Assembly (NCBI RefSeq): GCF_002101555.1
Contig: NZ_LQOL01000058.1
Span: forward strand, 1 to 64,000
DNA from: Mycolicibacterium canariasense
GTDB taxonomy: Bacteria; Actinomycetota; Actinomycetes; Mycobacteriales; Mycobacteriaceae
DNA: 64,000 bases
Reading direction: 5' to 3'
Of the stretch, positions 34,916 through 43,651 are shown piece after piece. Both the position numbers and the translations under genes were made by a program. Positions within the stretch are counted from its first letter, which is position 1; the number at the start of each line of letters is the position of its first letter. The notes under the pieces are model-generated. The model ran no database searches and was not told the DNA's origin. It saw only the letters and a program-made list of their open reading frames with translations.

Positions 34916-36268
34916 TCAGCGGTCGAACACCGACAGTGGCAGATGCCGAATGCGTTGTCCCGTGAGGACTTTCGCGGTGATGACGGCGAGCCTGGCCATG
35001 CCGCGATAGGTCGACGGGTTCAGCAGGGTGGGCCATGTGGTGCGCCGGATATTGGCATCGAGCGGTCGGCCGGCGAATCGGTCGGCAAGCCACCGCAGCG
35101 CCATCGGGGCCGACATCGGGTGCAGCAGCAGGTGTTCGCTGAGCATGTCGCGGTGATAGGTCACGCTGGCCCCGCCGGAGGCATAGGTGTCGGCAAGTTC
35201 GTCGATGCCGCCGACCGAGATGATCTCGTCGTGCACGGCCTGGATGATCAGCACCGGCGGGCTGGGCACTGCGGCGCCGAGCTTGATCTCGTCGAACACG
35301 TGCCGCACCTCCGGGGTGGCCAGGATCTGTTCCAGCGGCTGGTCCAGCATGTCGCCCATATCGGTGCGCATCAGGCGCAGCACGGCCTCCACGGTGGTCA
35401 TGTGGTGCAGCCGCTCGAGCAGCTCGTGGCCTTCGGAGTTGGCGTGCTCGTCGATGATCCGGCGCAGCCCCGGATAGACGTCGGCCAGCGCGGCCACCAC
35501 CAGGGCCGGCAGTGCCGAGCCGAAGGTGCCGTTGAGCCGGCGGAAGGTGTGGCCCAGATCGCCGACGGGCGAGCCGAGGACGGCCCCGACGATGTTCAGT
35601 TCCGGCGCATAGCCGCCGCTCATCTCGGCCGCCCAGGCGGTGGCCAGCCCGCCGCCCGAGTACCCCCACAGGCCGATCGGCGCGTCGGGTGACAGCTCGA
35701 GGCGTTCGGAGCCGATCGCGGCCCGTAATCCGTCGAGGATGCGGTAGCCCGGCTCGTACGGGGTGCCCCAACTGCCGGCGCGACCCTCGTGGTCGGGCAC
35801 CGACACCGCCCAGCCTTCGGCGATCGCGGCGGCGATGAGCAGCAGTTCGAACTGCGGTACCGCCCCCGGGGCGACGGCGCGGCGGCGCAGCGCATAGGAC
35901 GGGAAGCATCGGGAGGTGATGGCGTCGATGGCGCACTGATACGAGATCAGCGGCGCGGAGCCGGCCAGGTCCCGGTCGGCCGGCAGCAGCACGGTGGTGG
36001 CGGCCGCGTCCGGCCTGCCCTTCATATCGGTGGTCCGGTACAGCAGCTGCACGGCCCGCACCTGCTGCGGTATCACGCCGAGGAATGCCACCTCGACGTC
36101 GCGGCTGCGCAGCACGGTGCCGGGCTCGGCGTGCTGGAAGCCGGTCGGTGCGGCGTAGAACGGGTCGTCATGCGGCAACTGGGGGCGGGCCCCACGGTCG
36201 AGTGGCTCGTGCGGCACGCACCCGATCCACTCGGCGCCGGTCGCGGTGGCCGCACTGCCCAGTTCCAT
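34916..36268 (-). CDS. Secretory lipase-family alpha/beta hydrolase (Rv1592c-like)
   Basis: A 450-residue hydrolase with the nucleophile S204 in GYSGGG and later acidic and histidine residues of an alpha/beta hydrolase (HDEI and EHLLLHP). The family (fungal-type secretory lipases, present in mycobacteria) hydrolyses short to medium acyl esters or triglycerides. No typical signal peptide is seen at the chosen ATG. Rv1592c and the Nudix gene Rv1593c are neighbours in M. tuberculosis in the same order, so the pairing with nrtR is conserved. Lipase start is only 5 bp from the CATTCTTA inverted repeat. Confidence 0.85.
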   Translation of the reverse strand: MELGSAATATGAEWIGCVPHEPLDRGARPQLPHDDPFYAAPTGFQHAEPGTVLRSRDVEVAFLGVIPQQVRAVQLLYRTTDMKGRPDAAATTVLLPADRDLAGSAPLISYQCAIDAITSRCFPSYALRRRAVAPGAVPQFELLLIAAAIAEGWAVSVPDHEGRAGSWGTPYEPGYRILDGLRAAIGSERLELSPDAPIGLWGYSGGGLATAWAAEMSGGYAPELNIVGAVLGSPVGDLGHTFRRLNGTFGSALPALVVAALADVYPGLRRIIDEHANSEGHELLERLHHMTTVEAVLRLMRTDMGDMLDQPLEQILATPEVRHVFDEIKLGAAVPSPPVLIIQAVHDEIISVGGIDELADTYASGGASVTYHRDMLSEHLLLHPMSAPMALRWLADRFAGRPLDANIRRTTWPTLLNPSTYRGMARLAVITAKVLTGQRIRHLPLSVFDR

Positions 36269-36273
36269 CCGGG

Positions 36274-36301
36274 CATTCTTACTTAAGAATGGTCTAAGAA
36301 T
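36274..36301. promoter_or_regulatory. Operator-like repeat at the lipase start
   Basis: CATTCTTA-CT-TAAGAATG (36274-36291) is a perfect inverted repeat of 8-bp arms, and TAAGAAT recurs at 36295-36301. It lies in the 42-bp gap between the Nudix stop and the lipase ATG, where the lipase -10 must also be. A repressor bound here would block the lipase promoter. It does not resemble the box at 37004. Confidence 0.55.
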
Positions 36302-36310
36302 CCAGTCGAC

Positions 36311-37003
36311 TCACCCGGGCGGGCGCAATGCGGCGAATTCGTCGGTGACCCGATAGCGGGACTCGGTGAACCGGTACAGCGCCGCAGGACGGCCGCCGCT
36401 GCGGCCGGAGCGGGCGGTGGTGCCGGTCCTGGTGATGACGTTCCGGCGTTCCAGTACGCGCTGCAGGTTGGTGGCGTCGACCGGGTGCCCGAGTGCGGCG
36501 CTGTAGATGTCGCGCAGTGTCGACAAGGCGAACTCTTTTGGGGCCAAGGCGAAGCCGATATTCGTGTAGGACAGTTTGGCGATCAGCCTGGCGTGCGCGT
36601 TGGTGACCATCGGCCCGTGGTCGAAGGCCATCGGCGGCAGCGCCGAGACCGGGTGCCAGCGGGTGTCCGGTGGCAGTTCCGGGGTGGCAGGAGAGGGGAC
36701 GAGGCCCAGGAAGGTCGACGCGATGGTGCGCGGGCCGGGTACTCGGTCCGGGTCGGAGAACACGGCGAGCTGCTCCAGGTGGGCCAGTTCACGCAGGTCG
36801 ACCTTCTCGGCAAGTTGACGACGGACTGAACTGGTCATGTCCTCGTCGTGACGCAGCCGACCGCCGGGCAGTGACCAGGCGCCGCGCTGCGGTTCCATTG
36901 CGCGCTCCCATAGCAGCACGCTGAGCTGCGGTTTCTTTGTCGACAGCTGGCGCACCTGGAACACGACGGCCAGCACTTCGTGCCCGGTGCTAGTATGTGA
37001 CAT
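36311..37003 (-). CDS. nrtR: Nudix-related transcriptional regulator of NAD synthesis
   Basis: The 230-residue protein has an N-terminal Nudix fold (WSLPGGRLRHDEDM, where the usual REXXEE catalytic box is degenerate: RRQLAEKV) and a C-terminal winged helix (TLRDIYSAALGHPVDATNLQRVL). This is the NrtR architecture, where the Nudix part senses ADP-ribose or related nucleotides rather than hydrolysing them. It is divergent from nadABC with an inverted repeat in the shared promoter. TACAAT lies 7 nt before the ATG, so its mRNA is leaderless. Corresponds to Rv1593c. Confidence 0.85.
   Translation of the reverse strand: MSHTSTGHEVLAVVFQVRQLSTKKPQLSVLLWERAMEPQRGAWSLPGGRLRHDEDMTSSVRRQLAEKVDLRELAHLEQLAVFSDPDRVPGPRTIASTFLGLVPSPATPELPPDTRWHPVSALPPMAFDHGPMVTNAHARLIAKLSYTNIGFALAPKEFALSTLRDIYSAALGHPVDATNLQRVLERRNVITRTGTTARSGRSGGRPAALYRFTESRYRVTDEFAALRPPG
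36991..36996 (+). promoter_or_regulatory. Candidate nadA -10 inside the nrtR 5' end
   Basis: TAGTAT on the plus strand, 73 bp upstream of the nadA ATG, lies inside the first codons of nrtR. Transcription would start a few bases before the NrtR box, so binding there could block it. Confidence 0.4.
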
Positions 37004-37026
37004 GTTTTCGATTGTAAGTCGAAAAC
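37004..37026. promoter_or_regulatory. NrtR box
   Basis: GTTTTCGA, 7 bp, TCGAAAAC form a perfect 8-bp inverted repeat between the divergent nrtR and nadA genes. It abuts the nrtR start codon and covers the nrtR -10 (TACAAT, 37011-37016 on the minus strand). Confidence 0.85.
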
Positions 37027-37038
37027 CGGGCTACACAA
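37011..37038 (-). promoter_or_regulatory. nrtR promoter, leaderless
   Basis: On the minus strand TTGTGT (37033-37038) is a -35, 16 bp spacer, then TACAAT (37011-37016) as the -10, ending 7 nt before the nrtR ATG at 37003. The operator overlaps the -10. Confidence 0.6.
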
Positions 37039-37063
37039 ACTTGGCTTCACGAAGGAGACGGCC

Positions 37064-38125
37064 ATGACGGTCCTGTATCGCACCGGGGCACCGACGGGGG
37101 AGCACGCCAGCGTGCTGGCGTCGCGCATCGTCGACGGTCCCGGCGGCTATGGGGGCGTTGTCGCCGACGGCCAGTGGGCCGCGGAGATCCGCAGGCTCGC
37201 CGATCTGCGCAACGCCACGGTGCTGGCGCACAACTACCAGCTGCCCGAGATCCAGGACGTGGCCGACCACGTCGGGGACTCGCTGGCGCTGTCCCGCATC
37301 GCCGCGGCCGCGCCCGAGGACACCATCGTGTTCTGCGGTGTGCACTTCATGGCCGAGACCGCCAAGATCCTGTCACCGGACAAGACCGTGTTGATCCCGG
37401 ACCAGCGCGCCGGCTGCTCGCTGGCGGACTCGATCACCGCCGACGAACTACGGGCCTGGAAGGCCGAGTTCCCGGACGCCGTCGTCGTCTCCTACGTGAA
37501 CACCACCGCCGCGGTGAAGGCGCTGACCGACATCTGCTGCACCTCGTCCAACGCGGTCGAGGTGGTCGCCTCCATTCCCGAGGACCGCACCGTGCTGTTC
37601 TGCCCCGACCAGTTCCTCGGCGCGCACGTGCGCCGGGTCACCGGCCGCAAGAATCTGCACGTCTGGGCCGGTGAATGCCACGTGCACGCCGGCATCAACG
37701 GTGACGAACTGGCCGCCCAGGCCCGCAGCCACCCGGACGCCGAGCTGTTCGTGCACCCCGAATGTGGTTGCGCCACGTCGGCGCTGTACCTGGCCGGTGA
37801 GGGTGCGGTGCCCGAGGACCGGGTCAAGATCCTGTCCACCGGCGGCATGCTCGACGCCGCGCGGGCGACGGACGCCCGTCAGGTACTGGTCGCCACCGAG
37901 GTCGGCATGCTGCACCAGTTGCGCCGCGCCGCACCGGAAGTCGACTTCCTGGCGGTCAACGACCGGGCCTCCTGCACGTACATGAAGATGATCACCCCGG
38001 CCGCGCTGCTGCGTTGCCTGGTCGAAGGCGCCGACGAGGTGCACGTGGACGCGGATGTTGCAGCGGCCGGGCGCAAGAGCGTGCAGCGCATGATCGAGAT
38101 CGGACAACCCGGCGGCGGGGAATGA
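37064..38125 (+). CDS. nadA: Quinolinate synthase A
   Basis: Condenses iminoaspartate with dihydroxyacetone phosphate to quinolinate on a 4Fe-4S cluster, the second step of de novo NAD synthesis. The 353 residues include the family cysteine regions: DICCTSSNA, CHVHAGI and PECGCATS, and the phosphate-binding HNYQLPEIQDVADHVGDSL. AAGGAG lies before the ATG. It overlaps nadB by ATGA. Divergent NrtR and the box at 37004 indicate repression when NAD metabolites are plentiful. Confidence 0.96.
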   Translation: MTVLYRTGAPTGEHASVLASRIVDGPGGYGGVVADGQWAAEIRRLADLRNATVLAHNYQLPEIQDVADHVGDSLALSRIAAAAPEDTIVFCGVHFMAETAKILSPDKTVLIPDQRAGCSLADSITADELRAWKAEFPDAVVVSYVNTTAAVKALTDICCTSSNAVEVVASIPEDRTVLFCPDQFLGAHVRRVTGRKNLHVWAGECHVHAGINGDELAAQARSHPDAELFVHPECGCATSALYLAGEGAVPEDRVKILSTGGMLDAARATDARQVLVATEVGMLHQLRRAAPEVDFLAVNDRASCTYMKMITPAALLRCLVEGADEVHVDADVAAAGRKSVQRMIEIGQPGGGE

Positions 38126-39717
38126 CCGCGTGCGGTGGTGCCGGCTTCTGGCAACAGCGCGCTGACGTCGTCGTCATCGGCACCGGGGTGGCCGGACTGG
38201 TCGCCGCGCTGGCCGCGGTCCGGGCCGGTCGAAAAGTGATGGTGCTGAGCAAGATTGCCGAAACGGCCACTTTCTATGCCCAGGGCGGGATCGCCGTGGT
38301 GCTACCGGAGTCCCTTCGCGAGGACCACGACTCGGTCGAAGCGCATGTCGCCGACACCCTGGCCGCCGGCGGCGGGCTGTGCGACCCAGCGGCGGTGCGC
38401 TCCATCGTCGCCGACGGATACCGGGCCGTTGCCGACCTGGTGGCCGACGGCGCCCGCTTCGACGAGTCCACTCCCGGCCACTGGTCGCTGACCCGCGAGG
38501 GTGGACACACCCGGCGCCGCATCATCCACGCCGGCGGCGACGCCACCGGAGCCGAGGTGCAGCGCGCCCTCGACCATGCCGCCACCCATCTGGACATCCG
38601 GCGCAACCATGTGGCACTGCAGATCTGCCGCGACACCGACCAGGTGACCGGCGTGCTGGTGCACAGCCCGGACGGGCCCGGCCTGGTGCACGCGCCGGCG
38701 GTCATCCTGGCCACCGGTGGCCTGGGGCACCTCTACGCCGCCACCACCAACCCCGACGGCTCCACGGGCGACGGGGTGGCGCTGGCGCTGCGGGCCGGGT
38801 GCACCGTCACCGATCTGGAGTTCGTCCAGTTCCACCCGACGATGCTGTACGCCGGCGCCGCCGGCGGGCGCCGTCCGCTGATCACCGAGGCGATCCGCGG
38901 CGAAGGGGCGGTCCTGCTGGACCGCCGGGGACGTTCGGTGACCGCGGGTGTACACCCGATGGGTGACCTGGCGCCGCGCGACGTCGTGGCCGCCGCGATC
39001 GACGCGAGGCTGCGCGAGACCGGCGACCCGTGCGTCTATCTCGATGCCACCGCGATAGCCGATGTGGCGCACAGGTTTCCGACGGTCACCGCGGCCTGCC
39101 TGGCGGCCGGGGTCGATCCGGCCCGCCAGCCCATCCCGGTGGTGCCCGGCGCGCATTACAGCTGCGGGGGCGTCACCACCGACGTGCACGGCCGTACCGA
39201 ACTGCCGGGGCTGTTCGCCGCCGGCGAGGTCGCCCGCACCGGGATGCACGGCGCCAACCGGCTGGCGTCCAACAGCCTGCTGGAAGGCCTGGTCGTCGGT
39301 GGCCGCGCCGGACGGGCCGCCGCCGCGCACGCGCTGGCGACCGGTCCGGTCCGGGCCCGGGTGCCGGAGGTGGCCGGGCAGCCCAGGCTGGACCGCGGTG
39401 CCCTGCAACAGGCGATGAGCCGGGACGCCGCCGTGGTCCGCGATGCCGACGGGCTGGCCCACCTGATCGCCGCGCTCGACGGGGCCGGGACACGCGTTGT
39501 TGCCAACCGCACCGATTTCGAGGATGCCGCTTTGACCATGACCGCACGGGCGGTGGCCGTGGCCGCCGCCGAACGCACCGAGTCCCGGGGCTGTCACCAC
39601 CGCGTGGATCATCCGCAAACCGATGCCGCGCAGGCGAAGAGCATCGCCGTGCGGCTCGACGCATCCGGGGTGCCTGCCGTCCTGGCTTCCGCCGCCGTGT
39701 CGGTGGGTGCCCGGTGA
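38122..39717 (+). CDS. nadB: L-aspartate oxidase
   Basis: FAD enzyme that oxidises aspartate to iminoaspartate for NadA. The ATG sharing ATGA with the nadA stop gives 531 residues, like M. tuberculosis NadB (527). The FAD fold is shown by VVVIGTGVAGLVAAL at residues 16-30; QFHPTMLY, GEGAVLLD and ANRLASNSLLEGLVVGGRAG are family blocks with the substrate-binding and FAD-binding arginines. It is coupled to nadC by GTGA. Confidence 0.95.
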   Translation: MTACGGAGFWQQRADVVVIGTGVAGLVAALAAVRAGRKVMVLSKIAETATFYAQGGIAVVLPESLREDHDSVEAHVADTLAAGGGLCDPAAVRSIVADGYRAVADLVADGARFDESTPGHWSLTREGGHTRRRIIHAGGDATGAEVQRALDHAATHLDIRRNHVALQICRDTDQVTGVLVHSPDGPGLVHAPAVILATGGLGHLYAATTNPDGSTGDGVALALRAGCTVTDLEFVQFHPTMLYAGAAGGRRPLITEAIRGEGAVLLDRRGRSVTAGVHPMGDLAPRDVVAAAIDARLRETGDPCVYLDATAIADVAHRFPTVTAACLAAGVDPARQPIPVVPGAHYSCGGVTTDVHGRTELPGLFAAGEVARTGMHGANRLASNSLLEGLVVGGRAGRAAAAHALATGPVRARVPEVAGQPRLDRGALQQAMSRDAAVVRDADGLAHLIAALDGAGTRVVANRTDFEDAALTMTARAVAVAAAERTESRGCHHRVDHPQTDAAQAKSIAVRLDASGVPAVLASAAVSVGAR

Positions 39718-40571
39718 AGCCGTCGGCCGACGAGCTGGACGAGGCCCGCACCGTCATCGCCCGTGGCCTCGACGAGGACCTGCGCTACGGACCTGACGTC
39801 ACCACCGCGGCCACCGTGCCCGCCGACGCGATGACCACCGCGTCGATGGCCACCCGGGAACCCGGTGTGGCCGCCGGTGTCGACATCGCTTTACTCGTGC
39901 TCGACCAGGTGCTCGGTCCCGACGGCTACACCGTGACCGGCCGGGTCGAGGACGGCGCCCGGCTGGTGCCCGGCCAGGCCCTGCTGACTGTCCAGGCACC
40001 CGCGCGGGGCCTGCTCACCGCCGAGCGCACCATGCTGAACCTGGTGTGCCACCTGTCCGGGATCGCCACCGCCACCGCGCACTGGGTGGACGCCGTCGAG
40101 GGCACCCGCGCCAAGATCAGGGACACCCGCAAGACCCTGCCCGGGCTGCGCGCCTTGCAGAAGTACGCCGTGCGCGTCGGTGGCGGCGTGAACCACCGGA
40201 TGGGCCTCGGTGACGCCGCCCTGATCAAGGACAACCATGTCGCGGCGGCCGGTTCGGTGCTGGCCGCGCTGAACGCGGTGCGTGCCGCCGCACCGGATCT
40301 GCCGTGCGAGGTCGAGGTCGACTCGCTGGAGCAGCTGGACGACGTGCTGGGCGCGGGCGTGGAACTGGTCCTGCTGGACAACTTCCCGGTATGGCAAACC
40401 CAGATCGCCGTGCAGCGCCGCGACAGCCGTTCGCCGGCAACACGATTGGAATCTTCCGGTGGGCTCTCGCTGGAGTCGGCGGCCGACTACGCGGCCACCG
40501 GCGTGGACTATCTGGCCGTCGGCGCGCTGACCCATTCGGTGCGGGTCCTCGACATCGGTCTGGACACCTAA
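39714..40571 (+). CDS. nadC: Nicotinate-nucleotide pyrophosphorylase (quinolinate phosphoribosyltransferase)
   Basis: Decarboxylates quinolinate and attaches ribose-5-phosphate from PRPP to make nicotinate mononucleotide. The 285 residues equal M. tuberculosis NadC in length. Active-site runs RDTRKTLPGLR, VNHRMGLGDAALIKDNH and the C-terminal VDYLAVGALTHSV are intact. GTG start inside the GTGA overlap with nadB. Its stop overlaps the stop of the opposite TetR gene by 4 bp, so there is no room for a separate terminator. Confidence 0.96.
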   Translation: MKPSADELDEARTVIARGLDEDLRYGPDVTTAATVPADAMTTASMATREPGVAAGVDIALLVLDQVLGPDGYTVTGRVEDGARLVPGQALLTVQAPARGLLTAERTMLNLVCHLSGIATATAHWVDAVEGTRAKIRDTRKTLPGLRALQKYAVRVGGGVNHRMGLGDAALIKDNHVAAAGSVLAALNAVRAAAPDLPCEVEVDSLEQLDDVLGAGVELVLLDNFPVWQTQIAVQRRDSRSPATRLESSGGLSLESAADYAATGVDYLAVGALTHSVRVLDIGLDT

Positions 40572-41137
40572 GCGCGCTCGAGCAGAACGCGCGCCGCGGT
40601 CTTGGCCGCCAGCAGCGCGCTGGGTTCGCCCGATACCCGGGACAGCAGCAGGGCGCCCTCGATCAACGAGAGGACCGCCCGCGCCGTCTCGTCCGCGCGC
40701 ACCGGGTCCCAGCCGTCGGCGCGCAACCGGTCGGCGACCGCGCCGAGCCAGTCGCCGAACGCCCGCGTCGCCGCGGCCCGCACCACCGGGCTGGCCGTCA
40801 CCGCTTCGGTGGCGATCGGTTCGATGGGGCAGCCGTCGCGTTCGTCGGCGCGCAGGTTGGCGGCCGCCACGTCCACCCAGCGGTCCACGAGATCGGCGGC
40901 CGGTTCGTCGGCCGCCAGCATTTGGCGTAGCACCGCGCCGATTCCGCCGCCGACGGTGTCGACGACGGCGGCCGCCAGTTCGGCCTTGCCGTCGGGGAAG
41001 TGGTGGTACAGCGAGCCCGCCTTGACCTGAGCGACGTCGAGGATCTGGTTGATGCCGGTGGCCGCGTAGCCCTGCCGCCGGAACAGTTGTGCGGCGGTGT
41101 CCAGCAGGGCGGCACGACTGCGGTCGGGGCGAGGCAT
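40568..41137 (-). CDS. TetR-family transcriptional regulator
   Basis: A 189-residue regulator from the ATG at 41137. The N-terminal helix-turn-helix is YAATGINQILDVAQVKAGSLYHHFPDGK and the ligand domain is helical with an LLLSRV-type C-terminus. It resembles the AcrR/LuxR-like group of efflux regulators. It lies directly downstream of the RhtB-type exporter on the same strand (42-bp gap), so it probably controls that exporter. Its operator could be the palindrome at 41849-41868 upstream of the exporter. Confidence 0.82.
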   Translation of the reverse strand: MPRPDRSRAALLDTAAQLFRRQGYAATGINQILDVAQVKAGSLYHHFPDGKAELAAAVVDTVGGGIGAVLRQMLAADEPAADLVDRWVDVAAANLRADERDGCPIEPIATEAVTASPVVRAAATRAFGDWLGAVADRLRADGWDPVRADETARAVLSLIEGALLLSRVSGEPSALLAAKTAARVLLERA

Positions 41138-41179
41138 GGCTGCGATGCTACCGGCGATACCGGAACGATCGCTCAAGTA

Positions 41180-41821
41180 TCAGGCCGGCACGCCCCTGCG
41201 TACGAACGACAGCACGACGGCCGCAGTGGCGAACAGGCCGGAGAACACCCGGTTCAGGATCGTCTGCTGCCGCGGGGTGTGCAGCCAGCCCACCAACCGC
41301 ATCGCCAGGCCGGTGTAGAGGCCCATCACCACGCAGTCGACGACGATCATCGTCGCGCCGATTGCCAGATACTGCGGCAACAGCGGTGCCGTCGGCACCA
41401 CGAACTGCGGCAGCACCGCCAGGAAGAACACCAGGCCCTTCGGGTTGGTCGCGTTCACCAGGAAGCCGCGGGTGACCAGGGCAACCCGGCCGCCGCCGTG
41501 GTGGCCGACCTTGCCGACGGTCTCGCGCAGGTCGGTGGTGGCGGTGCGCCATTGCCTGATGGCCAGGTACGCGAGGTAGCCGACGCCGATCCACTTGATC
41601 ACGGTGAACGCGATGACCGACCGGGTGACCACCGCACCGAGCCCGGCGGCGACCAGGGCCAGCTGCAGCATCAGCCCGATCTCCAGGCCGAGGATGCTCC
41701 AGTAGCCGCGGCGCAGGCCGTGCGCCATCCCGGTCGCCATCGACTGCACCGCTCCGGCGCCGGGGGACACGCTGATCGCGATCGCGGCACCGAGGAATGC
41801 CAGCCATACCTGCCACGTCAT
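41180..41821 (-). CDS. LysE/RhtB-family amino-acid exporter
   Basis: The 213-residue protein has six hydrophobic segments with the family signature AIAISVSPGAGAVQSMATGMAHGLRRG in the first helix pair and VNATNPKGLVFFLAVLPQFV in the middle. Such proteins expel amino acids such as homoserine, threonine, lysine or analogues. ATG start. The upstream palindrome at 41849 lies between it and the F420-type oxidoreductase on the same strand. Specificity is unknown. Confidence 0.85.
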   Translation of the reverse strand: MTWQVWLAFLGAAIAISVSPGAGAVQSMATGMAHGLRRGYWSILGLEIGLMLQLALVAAGLGAVVTRSVIAFTVIKWIGVGYLAYLAIRQWRTATTDLRETVGKVGHHGGGRVALVTRGFLVNATNPKGLVFFLAVLPQFVVPTAPLLPQYLAIGATMIVVDCVVMGLYTGLAMRLVGWLHTPRQQTILNRVFSGLFATAAVVLSFVRRGVPA

Positions 41822-41848
41822 GCGATCAGTCTGGCAGCCCCGGTCAAA

Positions 41849-41868
41849 CCGATATCAGCTGATATCGG
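41849..41868. promoter_or_regulatory. 20-bp perfect palindrome
   Basis: CCGATATCAG followed directly by CTGATATCGG. It covers the last codons and stop of the F420-type gene and ends 27 bp upstream of the exporter ATG. Either an operator for the exporter/TetR pair or a 3' hairpin. Confidence 0.6.
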
Positions 41869-42277
41869 CCACGAAGACACCCGACTTGCGGGCGACCAGC
41901 CGGACCATCCGGGGCAGCGACGGATCGTCGGTGCCCGCGGGCAGCACCCGGGGGTTGGTGATGTGGATGTCGCCACTGAACAGGTGCACATCGGCCTCGC
42001 CGGCGGCCAGCACGTTCTTCACCCAGTTGGTCTTGCCGTGCATGAGGCCGATCGCCAAGGTGTCGCCCTTGCGGAAGCTGGTGACGGTCGTCTCGTACGG
42101 CGTGCCCGATTTGCGGCCGCGATGCTTCACGACGGTGAACCCCGGCAGCCGTTTGGCCAGCGGGGCGATCATCGGGTTGATGTATTTGATCTGGAAGTTC
42201 TCCAGCCACGGCGGGAAGATCATCGGCACCCCGGGCGCGTTGTTCGGATGCTCGTGCCTGGATTGTGCAGCGGACAT
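41855..42277 (-). CDS. F420-dependent (DUF385/Ddn-type) oxidoreductase
   Basis: The 140-residue protein belongs to the split-barrel deazaflavin-dependent nitroreductase family: HRGRKSGTPYETTVTSFRKGDTLAIG is the typical cofactor-side block and NWVKNVLAAGEADVHLF follows. These enzymes use reduced F420 to reduce quinones or nitro compounds in mycobacteria. ATG at 42277 is preferred because GGGAG lies before it; an ATG four codons earlier is also possible. Rv1558 and related paralogues are the likely relatives, although the position differs. Confidence 0.85.
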   Translation of the reverse strand: MSAAQSRHEHPNNAPGVPMIFPPWLENFQIKYINPMIAPLAKRLPGFTVVKHRGRKSGTPYETTVTSFRKGDTLAIGLMHGKTNWVKNVLAAGEADVHLFSGDIHITNPRVLPAGTDDPSLPRMVRLVARKSGVFVADIS

Positions 42278-42331
42278 GGCGTCTCCCATGGCTCGTGAAT
42301 TCGATTTGGCCTGCTCTGGGACAATAGTCGG

Positions 42332-43651
42332 GTGAGCGCACCGCAACCCGTCATGGCCCGCATCGATCTGCGGGGCACCGCGCTGTCGGCGGCCCGGCTG
42401 CGGGGCGTCCTGCCGCGCGGTGACGTGGACGTCGACGCCGTGCTGCCCACGGTTCGCCCCGTCGTCGCCGACGTCGCCGAACGCGGTGCGCAGGCCGCGC
42501 TGGAGTACGGCCAGAGGTTCGACGGAGTGCGCCCCGAAACCGTGCGGGTGCCGGTCTCCGCGCTCACCGAGGCGCTGGCCGCCCTGCCCGTGGACGTGCG
42601 TGCCGCCCTGGAGGTGGCCATCGAACGGACCCGCGCGGTGCACGCCGACCAGCGCCGCACCGACACCACCACCACGTTGGCCCCGGGAGCGACGGTCACC
42701 GAACGCTGGGTTCCGGTGGAACGGGTCGGGCTGTACGTGCCCGGCGGCAACGCCGTCTACCCGTCCAGCGTGGTGATGAACGTGGTGCCCGCGCAGACCG
42801 CCGGGGTGGAATCGCTGGTGATCGCCAGCCCGCCGCAGAAGGAGTTCGGCGGGCGGCCGCATCCGACCATCCTGGCCGCCGCGGCGCTGCTGGGTGTGGA
42901 CGAGGTGTGGGCCGTCGGCGGTGCGCAGGCGGTCGCCCTGCTGGCCTACGGGGACGCCGATCACCCTCCGGTGGACATGATCACCGGCCCGGGCAACATC
43001 TACGTCACCGCCGCCAAGCGCATCTGCCGCTCGCAGGTCGGTATCGACGCCGAGGCCGGTCCCACCGAGATCGCCATCCTGGCCGACCACACCGCCGATC
43101 CCGTGCACATCGCCGCCGACCTGATCAGTCAGGCCGAGCACGACGAGATGGCCGCCAGTGTGCTGGTGACCGACAGCGAAGCGCTGGCCGCCGCGTCCGA
43201 CGCGGAGGTGCTCAACCAGCTGCAGACCACCGTGCACCGCGAGCGGGTGACCGCCGCGCTCACCGGCAGCCAATCGGCCATCGTGCTGGTCGACGACATC
43301 GATGCCGGAGTGAAGGTGGTCAACGCCTACGCCGCCGAGCATCTGGAGATCCAGACCGACGACGCTTCCGCGGTGGCCGGCCGGATCCGTTCGGCGGGAG
43401 CGATTTTCGTCGGCGCCTGGTCGCCGGTCAGTCTGGGTGACTACTGCGCGGGTTCCAATCACGTGCTGCCCACCGCGGGCTGCGCGCGGCACTCCAGCGG
43501 TTTGTCGGTGCAGACCTTCCTGCGCGGTATCCACGTCGTCGAATACGACGAGGCCGCGCTCAAAGACGTGTCAGGCCATGTGATCACGCTGTCGCAGGCG
43601 GAGAACCTGCCCGCGCACGGCGAGGCGGTACGACGGAGGTTCGAACGCTAG
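42332..43651 (+). CDS. hisD: Histidinol dehydrogenase
   Basis: Last two steps of histidine synthesis: zinc-dependent, NAD-linked oxidation of histidinol to histidine. The 439 residues include GPGNIYVTAAKR, the zinc and catalytic region SQAEHDEMAASVLVTDS and CARHSSGLSVQTF. First gene of the his operon, GTG start; a GACAAT hexamer 6 nt before it could be a leaderless -10. The next gene starts in the last base of its stop codon (TAGTG). Confidence 0.95.
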   Translation: MSAPQPVMARIDLRGTALSAARLRGVLPRGDVDVDAVLPTVRPVVADVAERGAQAALEYGQRFDGVRPETVRVPVSALTEALAALPVDVRAALEVAIERTRAVHADQRRTDTTTTLAPGATVTERWVPVERVGLYVPGGNAVYPSSVVMNVVPAQTAGVESLVIASPPQKEFGGRPHPTILAAAALLGVDEVWAVGGAQAVALLAYGDADHPPVDMITGPGNIYVTAAKRICRSQVGIDAEAGPTEIAILADHTADPVHIAADLISQAEHDEMAASVLVTDSEALAAASDAEVLNQLQTTVHRERVTAALTGSQSAIVLVDDIDAGVKVVNAYAAEHLEIQTDDASAVAGRIRSAGAIFVGAWSPVSLGDYCAGSNHVLPTAGCARHSSGLSVQTFLRGIHVVEYDEAALKDVSGHVITLSQAENLPAHGEAVRRRFER

